A stretch of 64,000 nucleotides of DNA from an uncultured Veillonellaceae bacterium (GTDB lineage: Bacteria > Bacillota > Negativicutes > Veillonellales > Veillonellaceae), in assembly GCA_945867815.1 (NCBI GenBank), contig CAMBIX010000007.1:1-64000 (forward strand). The letters are read 5' to 3'. Shown here piece after piece: positions 55,920-64,000 of this stretch (positions within the stretch are counted from its first letter, which is position 1; each line of letters starts with the position of its first letter). A program made the position numbers and the translations under genes. Under the pieces are notes generated by a model. That model was not told where the DNA came from and did no database searches. It was given only the letters and a program-made list of their open reading frames with translations.

Positions 55920-56780
55920 ATGAGAAAGGTAACAGTAGCAGCTACACAGATGGCTTGTTCTTGGGATAGGCAGGCTACCTTAGATAAGGCAGAAAGTCTG
56001 GTAAGAAAGGCAGCCGGACAAGGGGCTAATATTATTCTTTTGCAGGAATTGTTTGAAACGCCTTATTTTCCACAGCAGCAGGATTTTAAGTACTATGATT
56101 TAGCTAAAAAATTAGAAGATGATCCAGCGATACAACGGTTTACAAAAGTAGCTAAGGAATTGCAAGTTGTTTTGCCTATTAGTTTTTATGAAAAAACAGA
56201 CACAACACAGTTTAACTCCATTGCTATTATTGATGCGGACGGACAAATCTTAGGTGTCTATCGGAAGACACATATTCCGGATGGGCTTCCTTATGCAGAA
56301 AAATTTTATTTTACACCAGGGGATACAGGTTTTAAGGTATGGCAGACTAAGTATGGACGCATTGGTGTTGGGATTTGTTGGGATCAGTGGTTTCCAGAAG
56401 CAGCTCGGGCTATGGCCTTATTAGGGGCTGAACTACTCTTCTATCCAACAGCTATTGGTAATGAACCAACTCTTAAGATTGATTCTAGTATTCATTGGCG
56501 TAATACCATTGCTGGTCATGCCGCAGCCAATATGGTGCCTGTTGTTATATCCAACCGTATAGGCAAGGAAGCCGAAGGTGGTACTGAAATGAGCTTTTAT
56601 GGGCAGTCTTTTATTGCTGATAATAATGGGGTTATAGTAGAACGTTTGGATGACCATACAGAAGGTGTGGTCTTGCATACTTTTGACCTAGATCAGTTAG
56701 ATAAAGAACGGCGTGATTGGGGAATTTATCGTGACCGCCGGCCAGATATGTATAAGGTCTTGACTACACGAGGAATATAG
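55920..56780 (+). CDS. aguB: N-carbamoylputrescine amidase AguB
   Basis: AguB, a nitrilase-superfamily enzyme, converts N-carbamoylputrescine to putrescine, CO2 and ammonia. The catalytic triad is visible: Glu in LLQELFETPYF, Lys in YRKTHIPDG and Cys in GVGICWDQWFPEAAR. The 286-residue length is normal. GAAGGTGAACCT precedes ATG 55920. With aguA it completes agmatine to putrescine conversion. Confidence 0.95.
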   Translation: MRKVTVAATQMACSWDRQATLDKAESLVRKAAGQGANIILLQELFETPYFPQQQDFKYYDLAKKLEDDPAIQRFTKVAKELQVVLPISFYEKTDTTQFNSIAIIDADGQILGVYRKTHIPDGLPYAEKFYFTPGDTGFKVWQTKYGRIGVGICWDQWFPEAARAMALLGAELLFYPTAIGNEPTLKIDSSIHWRNTIAGHAAANMVPVVISNRIGKEAEGGTEMSFYGQSFIADNNGVIVERLDDHTEGVVLHTFDLDQLDKERRDWGIYRDRRPDMYKVLTTRGI

Positions 56781-56795
56781 GGAGGAGGAATTTCT

Positions 56796-58082
56796 ATGAA
56801 AAAGAAAGTACCCTATAAGGTTGGTAAATGGTTACCAAGTGACCAAGAGTTCTTTGATGATTGGATGAAAAGCGTTATTGAACGATGTGAAAAAGAAGAA
56901 GAGAACCACCTGTATCCACCGGTTCATGCTTTAAAAGAATTGATTGAAGGGGATAGAGAGCTTTTTCGCTTATTTCAGCTAATGTTTGATGAAGTGCCGG
57001 AAAAGTATAAGGAAACACCAGACAAGCACCCACAAGTACGAGACTATCATCATATGTTGAAATTGATTAATCATATTATTCATCGGCCACCAGAATTTAA
57101 TACAACAGGCCTAGTAGGTTGTCCTATTAATGCGGTTCTTGATTGGCCTATGGCAACTAAGGCGGGCTATGTCGCATTTATGAACCATCGAGTTAATGAT
57201 AAGATTCGAGATATTCTTAACTATTGGGGTAAATATTTAATGTCTGCTGATTCGGCTAAGATTTTAAATACTAAGTCGAATGGTTGGTTGAATCCTTTAG
57301 CTTTGGAAAGTATGTGTAAGGCGGCTTATGGATCTAATTTCTTAGATATATTTAAGGCGAGGAGTAACGACATTAACAATCATTATGGATTTACTTCTTG
57401 GGATGATTTCTTTACACGGGAATTTAAGGAAGGTATTCGACCAGTAGAAGCACCTGATAATGATGATGTTATTGCTAATGCTTGTGAATCCGCACCGTAC
57501 CGTATTGCTAGGGACTTACCACTTAGAGCAAAATATTGGATGAAGGGGCAGCCTTATTCCATTCAAGATTTATTGCATAATGACTTATTAACACAGGAAT
57601 TTGTTGGTGGTACTTTGTATCAAGCCTTCTTAAGTGCCTTAAGTTATCATCGGTGGCATAGTCCAGTTAGTGGGACGATTGTTAAGGCCTACAATGTATA
57701 TGGTACCTATTATTCGGAGGATTTATATGAAGGCTTCTGGGATAATGAACAAGTAGACCCAGCCGCACCAGATACGTCACAGGCTTATATTACGGAAGTG
57801 GCTTCACGGGCGATTATCTTTATTAAGGCAGATAATCCGAAGATTGGTTTGATGGCTTTTGTAGCGGTAGGCATGGCAGAAGTATCGTCTAACGAAATTA
57901 CGGTAAAAATTGGTCAGCATGTGAATAAGGGTGACCAATTAGGCATGTTCCATTTTGGTGGATCGACCCATTGCCTCTTGTTTAGACCAGGCGTAAATGT
58001 AGAATTTGACTTGCGTGGACAGACACCAGGACTGGATACCCATAATATTAAGATTAATGAACGGATTGCTGTTGTGAAGTAG
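56796..58082 (+). CDS. phosphatidylserine decarboxylase-family (PsiD-like) pyruvoyl decarboxylase
   Basis: The C-terminal ~200 residues are a PSD-type self-processing decarboxylase (SYHRWHSPVSGTIV, FVAVGMAEVSSNEI, MFHFGGSTHCLLF). GGST marks the site where Ser becomes the pyruvoyl group. The first ~200 residues match the helical PSDC-type extension found in amino-acid decarboxylases such as fungal tryptophan decarboxylase PsiD. At 428 residues with no membrane anchor it is unlike housekeeping Psd. GGGAGGAGGAATTTCT precedes ATG 56796, 15 nt after aguB. An amino-acid substrate is likely, but which one is unknown. Confidence 0.82.
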   Translation: MKKKVPYKVGKWLPSDQEFFDDWMKSVIERCEKEEENHLYPPVHALKELIEGDRELFRLFQLMFDEVPEKYKETPDKHPQVRDYHHMLKLINHIIHRPPEFNTTGLVGCPINAVLDWPMATKAGYVAFMNHRVNDKIRDILNYWGKYLMSADSAKILNTKSNGWLNPLALESMCKAAYGSNFLDIFKARSNDINNHYGFTSWDDFFTREFKEGIRPVEAPDNDDVIANACESAPYRIARDLPLRAKYWMKGQPYSIQDLLHNDLLTQEFVGGTLYQAFLSALSYHRWHSPVSGTIVKAYNVYGTYYSEDLYEGFWDNEQVDPAAPDTSQAYITEVASRAIIFIKADNPKIGLMAFVAVGMAEVSSNEITVKIGQHVNKGDQLGMFHFGGSTHCLLFRPGVNVEFDLRGQTPGLDTHNIKINERIAVVK

Positions 58083-58104
58083 AGGATAGGTAATATATAA
58101 GCAG

Positions 58105-58217
58105 TATAAGAGCAGCGTATACGAATAGACCTGTAATTTGGTTTCTAAGGTGATTTGAAGTAAGTAGTTGCCTTAGCGAACGATGAGCATAGTCTTATGT
58201 ATGCGCTGCTTTTATAC
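58105..58217 (+). terminator. large hairpin ending the agmatine cluster
   Basis: TATAAGAGCAGCGTATAC and GTATGCGCTGCTTTTATA pair across ~75 nt, with inner TAGAC/GTCT and CTAAGG/CCTTAG stems, 22 nt past the PSD-like gene. It resembles the other complex 3' elements in layout but not in sequence. Confidence 0.78.
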
Positions 58218-58331
58218 TTAGGGCATATAGGTTGGTTGAAATCTTTCTAATAATAGGACCTTTCGTATGGACATATAATTATTAATTATGTATACTTAAT
58301 CGTGTTTTATTTTTAGAAAGGGGTATATACG

Positions 58332-58895
58332 ATGAAAGTAGGTTTTTCATACGTAACAAAACCAGAACGACGGCATGTGGCCTTGTCTGTATTAATTGGT
58401 ATTATTGTTGGTATTATTGGTGCTTTTGCTAAGTGGGGCTGGGAAGTACCTTTTCCTCCGCGTGATCCAAATGTATTTTGGCCTCTTGATGCGGCTTCTC
58501 GCGTAACACCACCACAGGTATTATTAAATATGCTTCATTTGCCAGATATTACTTTCCATTTTTCTGGTGTGAATTTACCATTAAGTGTATTTATGGTGCA
58601 TGTAGGTTTTTCTATTGTGTTCGGTTTAATGTACTGTATTATTGCTGAATATTGGCCTCGCATTAAAATGTGGCAAGGGATTGTATTTGGGTTCTTTGTC
58701 TATTTATTTGCTCATTGCTTGGTTATGCCTTTGATGGGGCTTGTACCACCATTACCACAAATTTCATTTGATGAACAATTTTCTGAATTGTTTGGTCATA
58801 TGTGGTGGCTGTGGATTATGGAAATTGCTCGTCGAGATTTACGTAACCGTATGACTGGTGAACCAGATCCAGAAAAAGAATATCGTAATGCATAA
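58332..58895 (+). CDS. YagU family inner-membrane protein (DUF1440)
   Basis: A 187-residue protein with four TMs (VLIGIIVGIIGAFAKWGWE, FMVHVGFSIVFGLMYCII, IVFGFFVYLFAHCLVMP, then the C-terminal helix). It carries family segments EVPFPPRDPN and DEQFSELFGHMWWLWIMEI. E. coli YagU contributes to acid resistance. AAAGGGG precedes ATG 58332. It is monocistronic, between two hairpins, near amine and UreI-type genes. Confidence 0.85.
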   Translation: MKVGFSYVTKPERRHVALSVLIGIIVGIIGAFAKWGWEVPFPPRDPNVFWPLDAASRVTPPQVLLNMLHLPDITFHFSGVNLPLSVFMVHVGFSIVFGLMYCIIAEYWPRIKMWQGIVFGFFVYLFAHCLVMPLMGLVPPLPQISFDEQFSELFGHMWWLWIMEIARRDLRNRMTGEPDPEKEYRNA

Positions 58896-58906
58896 GTAAT
58901 TTAGTA

Positions 58907-58943
58907 GAAGCTCCAAGGAAGAGGTATTCCTTTGGAGCTTCTA
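58907..58943 (+). terminator. hairpin after the YagU gene
   Basis: AGAAGCTCCAAGGAA and TTCCTTTGGAGCTTCT form a ~14-bp stem just past the stop. Confidence 0.8.
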
Positions 58944-59121
58944 TTAAGTAGTTGCCTTAAATGGTATTTATTGAACAGACGGGCACTATTAGCTGTATAA
59001 TCGTGTTTATCAGAATAGTCTGTTGAACTATTAATAAAATTTGATATACTATATTTGTAAGGAAAAGCAAGTTGTTACAGGAGAATCTTGTAATGACTAA
59101 TCCTTGAAATATAAACAGTAG

Positions 59122-59160
59122 AAAGCTCCATGGAGGGATTGTCCTTTAGGAGCTTTTCTT
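59122..59160 (+). terminator. second AAGCTCC hairpin in the YagU-CDF gap
   Basis: AAAGCTCC and GGAGCTTT enclose a loop and are followed by TTTCTT. A promoter-like TTGATATACTAT and AGGAGAATCTTGTAATG lie 50-80 nt upstream, but the ORF there has only four codons. It may end a small transcript. Nothing else is seen in 58896-59348. Confidence 0.5.
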
Positions 59161-59348
59161 GTATGAATAGGATTATAAAGTTGTATCCGAGAATTATAGG
59201 ATTGTAGATTGTATGTGGATTAGGTGTTAGTGATTAATAATTGCTAATTAATTGGTGGTTAATAATTGGTAACTAGGTAATAGTTGGGTATTAACTTATC
59301 TGGCATTTGCTATTAGGTGTTTTTACTATATAGAAGGTGGGGCTGCGT

Positions 59349-60290
59349 ATGGTTACAGAAAAGATGATTGAACAGCGCATGCTCCTGCGCTCAGCAGCCT
59401 TAATGGCTTTTGTCGCTGTTAGTGGCACCATCATGGGGATTGTTAGTAATTCAGATGCTATCTTGTTGGATGGTATTTGTTCCTTTCTTGATGTTATTAT
59501 TAAGGGCATGATGATTTTAACCTCTCATCTGGTAGCGCAGGAAACCAGTCAACGCTTCCAATTTGGTTACTGGCAGTTTGAGCCCTTAGTGCTTTTCTTG
59601 GAAGGTAGTTTTATCTTACTGATTGTTATTTACTCTTTAGTCTCTGGGATTATGGAAGTCCTCAGTGGTGGCCGTGCTGTTGAAATGGGGTCAGCCATTG
59701 GGTATGCTATAGGGATTACGATTTTAGAATGCATCTATTGGGTTTATGCTAAACGAGTAAATAAGCGGTTAAAATCGAATTTAGTACAGTACGATACCAT
59801 TAGTTGGACCGTAGATATTCAATTAGAGGCGGGTATCTTTTTAAGCTTCGTTATTGGCTATTGTTTAAAATTTACGAGTTGGCATAGTTACGCTGTCTAT
59901 GTAGACCCGATTGTTCTTATTATTTTATCCCTACAGTTGGTGCCGAGTACGGTGCAAATTCTTTTACCAGCGACGCGGCAGATTTTGGGTATGGCGCCAC
60001 AGGGAACCCATAGGCGGGTACAAGAGATAATGGATCGTTTTATGGAAACATATCATTTTGCTGATTATGTGTCCAGCGTACAAGCCTATGGCCATGCGAA
60101 GATAATTGAAATTGACATTCTCTTGCCTAAGGACTATCCTATCCAATCGGTACGGGACTTTGATAGGATTCGTGATGAAATCAACGAAGAAATTGGAGGT
60201 CAACCCTTAGAAAAATGGGTGACTATTACCTTCACAACAACGCGGCGGTGGATGGCGCGAGACTACACGCTAGATGATGATGATGAGTAA
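59349..60290 (+). CDS. cation diffusion facilitator family transporter
   Basis: A 313-residue CDF protein with six TMs and a cytoplasmic C-terminal domain. The TM2 metal-site segment SNSDAILLDGICSFLDVI and a TM5-region pair YDTISWTVDIQLEAG supply acidic ligands. The C-terminal part (VSSVQAYGHAKIIEIDI) has the ferredoxin-like CDF fold. The metal cannot be named from sequence. GAAGGTGGGG precedes ATG 59349; GTG 59337 is less likely. It stands alone. Confidence 0.87.
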   Translation: MVTEKMIEQRMLLRSAALMAFVAVSGTIMGIVSNSDAILLDGICSFLDVIIKGMMILTSHLVAQETSQRFQFGYWQFEPLVLFLEGSFILLIVIYSLVSGIMEVLSGGRAVEMGSAIGYAIGITILECIYWVYAKRVNKRLKSNLVQYDTISWTVDIQLEAGIFLSFVIGYCLKFTSWHSYAVYVDPIVLIILSLQLVPSTVQILLPATRQILGMAPQGTHRRVQEIMDRFMETYHFADYVSSVQAYGHAKIIEIDILLPKDYPIQSVRDFDRIRDEINEEIGGQPLEKWVTITFTTTRRWMARDYTLDDDDE

Positions 60291-60325
60291 TTGATATAGC
60301 AAAAACAAATAGAAATGATGACTTT

Positions 60326-60376
60326 TGATAAATAATAGATATTTATCACGGTATAAAAATAAAAAGATATTATAAT
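60326..60376 (+). promoter_or_regulatory. palindromic operator and promoter, site 4 (permease cluster)
   Basis: TGATAAATA-ATAGA-TATTTATCA (60326-60348) is a perfect 9-bp inverted repeat. The following C completes TATCAC as in sites 1-3, and TATAAT (60371-60376) begins 22 nt after that, the same spacing. The sequence left of TATCAC differs from the other three sites, so membership in the same regulon is tentative. Confidence 0.6.
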
Positions 60377-60436
60377 AATTATATAAGTAATCAACATATA
60401 TTATGTATAGGACTTTTTATAAAAGGGGTGATATGT

Positions 60437-60517
60437 ATGAGGGTATATAAAGCACAAGCTAAATGTATAGTAAGGACTATAGATAATAAACGGCCTAAAA
60501 GCGTAGAGATGGACTAA
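60437..60517 (+). CDS. leader peptide ORF, 26 codons, ending inside a terminator
   Basis: ATG 60437 has GGGGTGAT upstream. The product begins MRVYKAQAKCIVRTIDNK and ends SVEMD. Codons for VEMD and the stop (60515-60517) form the 5' arm and loop of the terminator at 60502-60541, so translation would interfere with termination. Length and partial sequence (VYxA, TIxNK) parallel the leader at 52104. The gap 60291-60646 holds only this leader unit and its promoter. Confidence 0.6.
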   Translation: MRVYKAQAKCIVRTIDNKRPKSVEMD

Positions 60518-60541
60518 GTTGTCTATTTTTACGTTTTTTTT
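60502..60541 (+). terminator. intrinsic terminator/attenuator of the permease cluster leader
   Basis: CGTAGAGATGGAC and GTCTATTTTTACG form a 13-bp stem including three G-T pairs around loop TAAGTT, followed by a run of T. It lies about 105 nt upstream of the permease start. Confidence 0.8.
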
Positions 60542-60646
60542 TGCATTCGTGTGGGTTATCAAGAGGATTATATAAGCAGGATGAGGGACTTTACTTATTA
60601 GGTATAGTGTGAACGTTTTATTCGTTAGGCTAGGAGGATGGTTAGT

Positions 60647-61990
60647 ATGGATGAGAAAGTAAAAAGCAAGGCTGCTAAGCTAGGCTTTTGGAGCATCGTA
60701 CTCTTAGGGATTAACTCCATTATTGGGTCTGGTATTTTCTTACTACCAAATAAGGCCTATGCTATGGTAGGTACGGTTAGTATTGGAGTTATTATTTTTG
60801 ATGTGATTTTGGCTGGGTCTATTGCCTTGTGTTATGCAGAAGCATCAGGCTTGTTTACCCGTAATGGCGGGCCTTACTTGTACACTAAGTACTCGTTAGG
60901 TGATTTTGCAGGCTATGAAGTTGGTACGGCTAAGTGGCTAGTGATGTGTATCGTATGGGGGACGATTGCCGTTGGGTTTGCTACGGCCCTAGGGACTGTA
61001 ATACCAGTCTTATCAGATCCTTTGAGTATTAGCGTGGTAGCAACGGTAGTTATTATTGGTATGGCTATACTAAATATTGTTGGTGTTGGTGAAACGACGA
61101 TTTTAGATAATATTAGTACTCTATCCAAGATGGTGCCTTTAGTACTCTTTGTCGTTATTGGTATCTTCTTTATTAAGGGGGCTAACTTTTCTCCATTAGT
61201 ACCGCCAGAAGGGGTTAGTGGTGAAAGTTTTGCTAATGCCGCTGTGTTAATGTTCTTTGCTTTCACTGGATTTGAAGCCATCTCTATTAGTGCTGAAGAC
61301 ATGGAAAATCCAAAACGTAATTTGCCATGGGCAACTATTACGACCATGATTATTGTATCTATTTTCTATTTATTAATTATTGGGGTCTGCATTGGGATTA
61401 CAGGATCGAGCCTAGCAAATGATGTGGCGCCTTTGCAGGATGCTTTTGGTAATATTCTAGGTCCTGTCGGCATGTATTTTATCGTAGCAGGTACCTTGGT
61501 ATCTACTTTTGGTGCTACCTTAGCGGCTTCTTTCTATTCACCTCGTGTTTGTACGTCTATTGCCGAAGACCATATGTTGCCTCATGTATTGGCTAAACGG
61601 ACGAAGAAACAAGGCACGCCTTGGGTTGCTATTTGCTGTAGTGCTTTAGTAGCTATTGCCGTTACTTGGAGTGGTAGTTTTACAGAATTAGCAGCTATTA
61701 GTGCGATTTCTCGTTTTACAGAATACTTGCCAACGTGCTTGTGCATTATGATTTTCCGTAAAAAATGGCCGAATAAAGAACGTTCCTTTAAGATTCCTCT
61801 GGGTTGGACCATTCCTATTGTAGCTATTATTGCCAGTCTTTGGATTTTATCGCAAAGCACCTTGTATGACTTAGCCTTAGGTTTTGGTATTTTGCTTGTT
61901 GTTTTCCCGTTCTATTTCCCGTATTTAATTCATAAACGTCATTTGGCTAAACAATTTGATGCTATAAAGGAAAAAGAGAACAAAGAGTAA
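60647..61990 (+). CDS. APC family amino-acid permease
   Basis: A ~447-residue, twelve-TM permease. It has FWSIVLLGINSIIGSGIFLLPNKA (in part), YAEASGLFTRNGGPYLYTKYSLG, FFAFTGFEAISISAEDMENPKRNLP (in part) and SFYSPRVCTSIAEDHMLP. AGGAGG lies 9 nt before ATG 60647, so the upstream ATG 60638 is unlikely. The downstream aminotransferase and asparaginase suggest an aspartate/asparagine or related substrate, but the sequence does not prove it. Confidence 0.86.
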   Translation: MDEKVKSKAAKLGFWSIVLLGINSIIGSGIFLLPNKAYAMVGTVSIGVIIFDVILAGSIALCYAEASGLFTRNGGPYLYTKYSLGDFAGYEVGTAKWLVMCIVWGTIAVGFATALGTVIPVLSDPLSISVVATVVIIGMAILNIVGVGETTILDNISTLSKMVPLVLFVVIGIFFIKGANFSPLVPPEGVSGESFANAAVLMFFAFTGFEAISISAEDMENPKRNLPWATITTMIIVSIFYLLIIGVCIGITGSSLANDVAPLQDAFGNILGPVGMYFIVAGTLVSTFGATLAASFYSPRVCTSIAEDHMLPHVLAKRTKKQGTPWVAICCSALVAIAVTWSGSFTELAAISAISRFTEYLPTCLCIMIFRKKWPNKERSFKIPLGWTIPIVAIIASLWILSQSTLYDLALGFGILLVVFPFYFPYLIHKRHLAKQFDAIKEKENKE

Positions 61991-62088
61991 ATGATTTGGA
62001 TGTGCCCTAGTAAGATGTGTGACAAAAGCAATGAATCAGTATATACTTAGCAAGGATATAAAGATAGACAAATTAATGAGGTGATACT

Positions 62089-63333
62089 ATGGCAACAAGT
62101 ATGGTTGTTGATTTTGAAAAGGGACAAAAGGCCTTAGACTCTGTTTTTAAGACAAGTAATGAAGCGAAGGCTGAAATTGCTAAATATGGTAAAGATACGG
62201 TTATTGATGGTACGATTGGTACGATGATGGACGAAGAAGGGCAGATTATCTTTTTGCCGACAGTTAAAAAGGAATTTTTAAGTCTTTCTTCTACAGATTA
62301 TGTATCTTATGCACCGATTATTGGTAATGAAGCCTATCACAAGGCTGTTATTGCAGAATGTTTTGGTGACCATAAGCCAGCCACACCGATGCGTGTGGTG
62401 TCGACAGTAGGTGGTACAGGTGCTATTCACCACTTAATGCATAACTATGCGGAACAGGGAACGGAAGTCCTTATCTCGGATTGGCATTGGGGAGCTTATG
62501 ATCAGATTTGTGCCGAACAGAAGGTAAAACTACGTACGTTCTCTATGTTGACAGAGGATTGCACTTTTGATTTTGATTCTTTCAAGAAAGAAGTTACCTA
62601 TTTAGCAGATCATCAGGAACGGGTGGTTATCCTCTTAAATACACCAGGTAACAATCCAACAGGGTATACCATTACGACTGAAGAATGGCAGCAGATTATT
62701 GATTTCTTAAAGGCTATTGCGGATAATGGAGAAAATAAGGTTATCTTATCCGTTGATGTCGCTTATATTGATTATGCCGGCGATGGAGATAAGGTACGGG
62801 AATTTTTTGCCTTGTTTGAAAATTTACCACGTCATTTATTGGTAACAATTAACTATACTTTGTCTAAGGGATTTACTATGTATGGCTTGCGGGCTGGTGC
62901 TCTTATTGCCTTATCGTCTGATCAAGATGTATTAGATGAATTTACCACGATTGGTACCTTGGCTTCTCGTGGGACTTGGTCGAATGTTTGCCATCCAGCT
63001 ATGCAGACAGTGGTTAATATTATGAATGACCTAGCTAAGTTTAAGGTATATGAAGAAGAACGTAAGGCTAGCTACCAAATGATTGAAGAACGGGCGCATA
63101 TTTTTGAATCGGAAGCAAAGGCTTGTGGACTACATATATTACCGTATTGCGGTGGGTTCTTTATTACTATTCCGTGTCAAAATGCTAAGGCTATTGTCGC
63201 TGATTTAAAAGCAAAACATATCTTTGTTATTGCTATGGCTAATGGTATTCGGGTAGCCGTATGCAGTATGCCTAAACGGCATGTAAAAGGTTTGGCGACT
63301 AAGATTAAAGACGCTATGGATGTGCGGGCTTAG
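62089..63333 (+). CDS. class I/II pyridoxal-phosphate aminotransferase
   Basis: A 414-residue fold-type I aminotransferase. It has LLNTPGNNPTGYTIT (cofactor Asn), SVDVAYIDYAGDG (Asp, Tyr), the PLP lysine in NYTLSKGFTMYGLRAG and the substrate Arg in NGIRVAVCSMPK. It resembles the aspartate/aromatic aminotransferase group. AATGAGGTGATACT precedes ATG 62089. It lies 98 nt after the permease and 48 nt before asparaginase, consistent with conversion of amino-acid-derived aspartate to oxaloacetate. Confidence 0.88.
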   Translation: MATSMVVDFEKGQKALDSVFKTSNEAKAEIAKYGKDTVIDGTIGTMMDEEGQIIFLPTVKKEFLSLSSTDYVSYAPIIGNEAYHKAVIAECFGDHKPATPMRVVSTVGGTGAIHHLMHNYAEQGTEVLISDWHWGAYDQICAEQKVKLRTFSMLTEDCTFDFDSFKKEVTYLADHQERVVILLNTPGNNPTGYTITTEEWQQIIDFLKAIADNGENKVILSVDVAYIDYAGDGDKVREFFALFENLPRHLLVTINYTLSKGFTMYGLRAGALIALSSDQDVLDEFTTIGTLASRGTWSNVCHPAMQTVVNIMNDLAKFKVYEEERKASYQMIEERAHIFESEAKACGLHILPYCGGFFITIPCQNAKAIVADLKAKHIFVIAMANGIRVAVCSMPKRHVKGLATKIKDAMDVRA

Positions 63334-63381
63334 TGGTAGGTCATTTAGCTTACTTATTTGAATATAGAAAGTAGAGACGAG

Positions 63382-64000
63382 ATGGATATGGCAACGAGGG
63401 ATGAAAAGAAGAAAATTGTCATTATTGGTACAGGGGGAACCATAGCTGGACAAAGTGCTAGTGATGCGGATTTAACAGGTTATCAGGCAGGGGCCATTGG
63501 TGTCGATGATTTGCTCTCCTCCGTGCCAGAGCTAGGTGACTATGGTCCGTTAGAGTCTAAACAGTTATGTAATATAGACAGTTCGGATATGACGACAGAC
63601 TTGTGGCTGTCTTTGTCTCGTTTGGTGCAGAAAGAGGTCGCTAGAGAGGATGTAGCAGGTGTAGTGATTACCCATGGGACGGATACTATGGAAGAATCGG
63701 CGTATTTTCTTCATTTAACGGTCTCTACGGATAAGCCGATTGTCATGACTGGTTCTATGCGGCCTGCATCGGCGATTAGTGCCGATGGGCCTTTAAATCT
63801 ACTTAATGCTGTCTTAACAGCTCGCAGTCCAGAAGCTAGGGGTAAGGGTGTTATTGTGACCTTAAATAATTATTTGGATTGTGCTAGAGATGTAACTAAG
63901 CAGAACACAACGGATGTAGCTACATTTGCTAGCCCTTTATTTGGACACCAAGGCCTTATACAGGGAGGTCAGTCTCATTGGTATTATGTATCGACACGTA
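63382..64000 (+). CDS. L-asparaginase, truncated by window end
   Basis: The visible 206 residues show the two active-site motifs, IIGTGGTIAG and VVITHGTDTMEESAYFL, plus MTGSMRPASAISADGPLNL, so it is an L-asparaginase of the bacterial two-threonine type. No signal peptide precedes the catalytic start, which suggests a cytoplasmic enzyme. ATG 63382 or ATG 63388 may be the start. The gene runs off the window. It releases aspartate and ammonia, fitting the upstream permease and aminotransferase. Confidence 0.93.
   Translation, partial: MDMATRDEKKKIVIIGTGGTIAGQSASDADLTGYQAGAIGVDDLLSSVPELGDYGPLESKQLCNIDSSDMTTDLWLSLSRLVQKEVAREDVAGVVITHGTDTMEESAYFLHLTVSTDKPIVMTGSMRPASAISADGPLNLLNAVLTARSPEARGKGVIVTLNNYLDCARDVTKQNTTDVATFASPLFGHQGLIQGGQSHWYYVSTR

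Noticed and set aside
58332-58895. Second UreI-like channel
   Set aside because: The segments EVPFPPRDPN and the four-TM layout fit YagU/DUF1440, not the six-TM UreI family.

Overview
The window (64 kb, roughly 38-40% GC by eye) looks like the chromosome of a Veillonella-type Negativicute, a diderm, anaerobic, lactate/dicarboxylate-using member of the Firmicutes. The evidence is a Firmicutes-type origin neighbourhood (rpmH-dnaA-dnaN-S4-recF-DUF721-gyrB, with rnpA-yidD-yidC-jag-mnmE-mnmG-rsmG and parAB on the other side) combined with an OmpH/Skp periplasmic chaperone, sporulation-relic genes (GerW/YtfJ, DUF2953), class II fumarase, malate dehydrogenase and HydF. The genus is an inference from gene content; no 16S gene is present.

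Layout. 1-8.7 kb: an SfsA-DUF123 fusion, then a leftward type I restriction-modification locus (S-like gene, frameshifted hsdR, hsdS, hsdM). 9-13 kb: OmpH/Skp, GerW, DUF2953 and an M23 envelope peptidase. 12.5-27.2 kb: a leftward housekeeping block with DUF4446, hydF, parB, parA, metF, a short metH, a free-standing MetH activation-domain protein, rsmG, mnmG, mnmE, jag, yidC, yidD, rnpA and rpmH, with two parS sites. 27.2-29.6 kb: a bipartite oriC around dnaA. 29.6-36.5 kb: dnaN, S4 protein, recF, DUF721/zinc-ribbon protein, gyrB and an amino-acid permease. 36.7-45.2 kb: a MerR regulator with a clear MerR-type operator/promoter driving a DXS-like enzyme, fumC, a CNNM/CBS protein and a phosphoethanolamine-transferase-like gene broken by an 8-bp duplication. 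45.2-52 kb: accessory region with an HTH remnant, an unknown secreted protein, a candidate structured ncRNA, an AmiS/UreI channel, a radical SAM/SPASM protein and mdh. 52-59 kb: an agmatine/putrescine cluster (headless Arg/Orn/Lys decarboxylase, antiporter, aguA, aguB, PSD/PsiD-like pyruvoyl decarboxylase) and a YagU protein. 59-64 kb: a CDF transporter, then an amino-acid permease, an aminotransferase and the start of an asparaginase.

The most interesting signal is regulatory. Three near-identical 23-nt motifs (47086, 48601, 51998), each 22-23 nt upstream of a -10 box, and a related palindrome (60326) with the same offset, sit upstream of the ncRNA, the radical SAM gene, the agmatine cluster and the permease/aminotransferase/asparaginase cluster. 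Two of these transcripts begin with a 26-codon ORF whose stop codon lies inside an intrinsic terminator, and a third shows a weaker version, which suggests leader-peptide attenuation under a common activator. A second signal is a dispersed family of structured 3'-end elements (outer arm starting GGAAGC, with interchangeable inner modules) placed downstream of many genes in the gene's own orientation.

Functionally, fumarase, malate dehydrogenase, the aminotransferase and the asparaginase fit aspartate/malate/fumarate metabolism. AguA, AguB, an antiporter, a UreI-type channel and YagU fit amine metabolism and acid tolerance.
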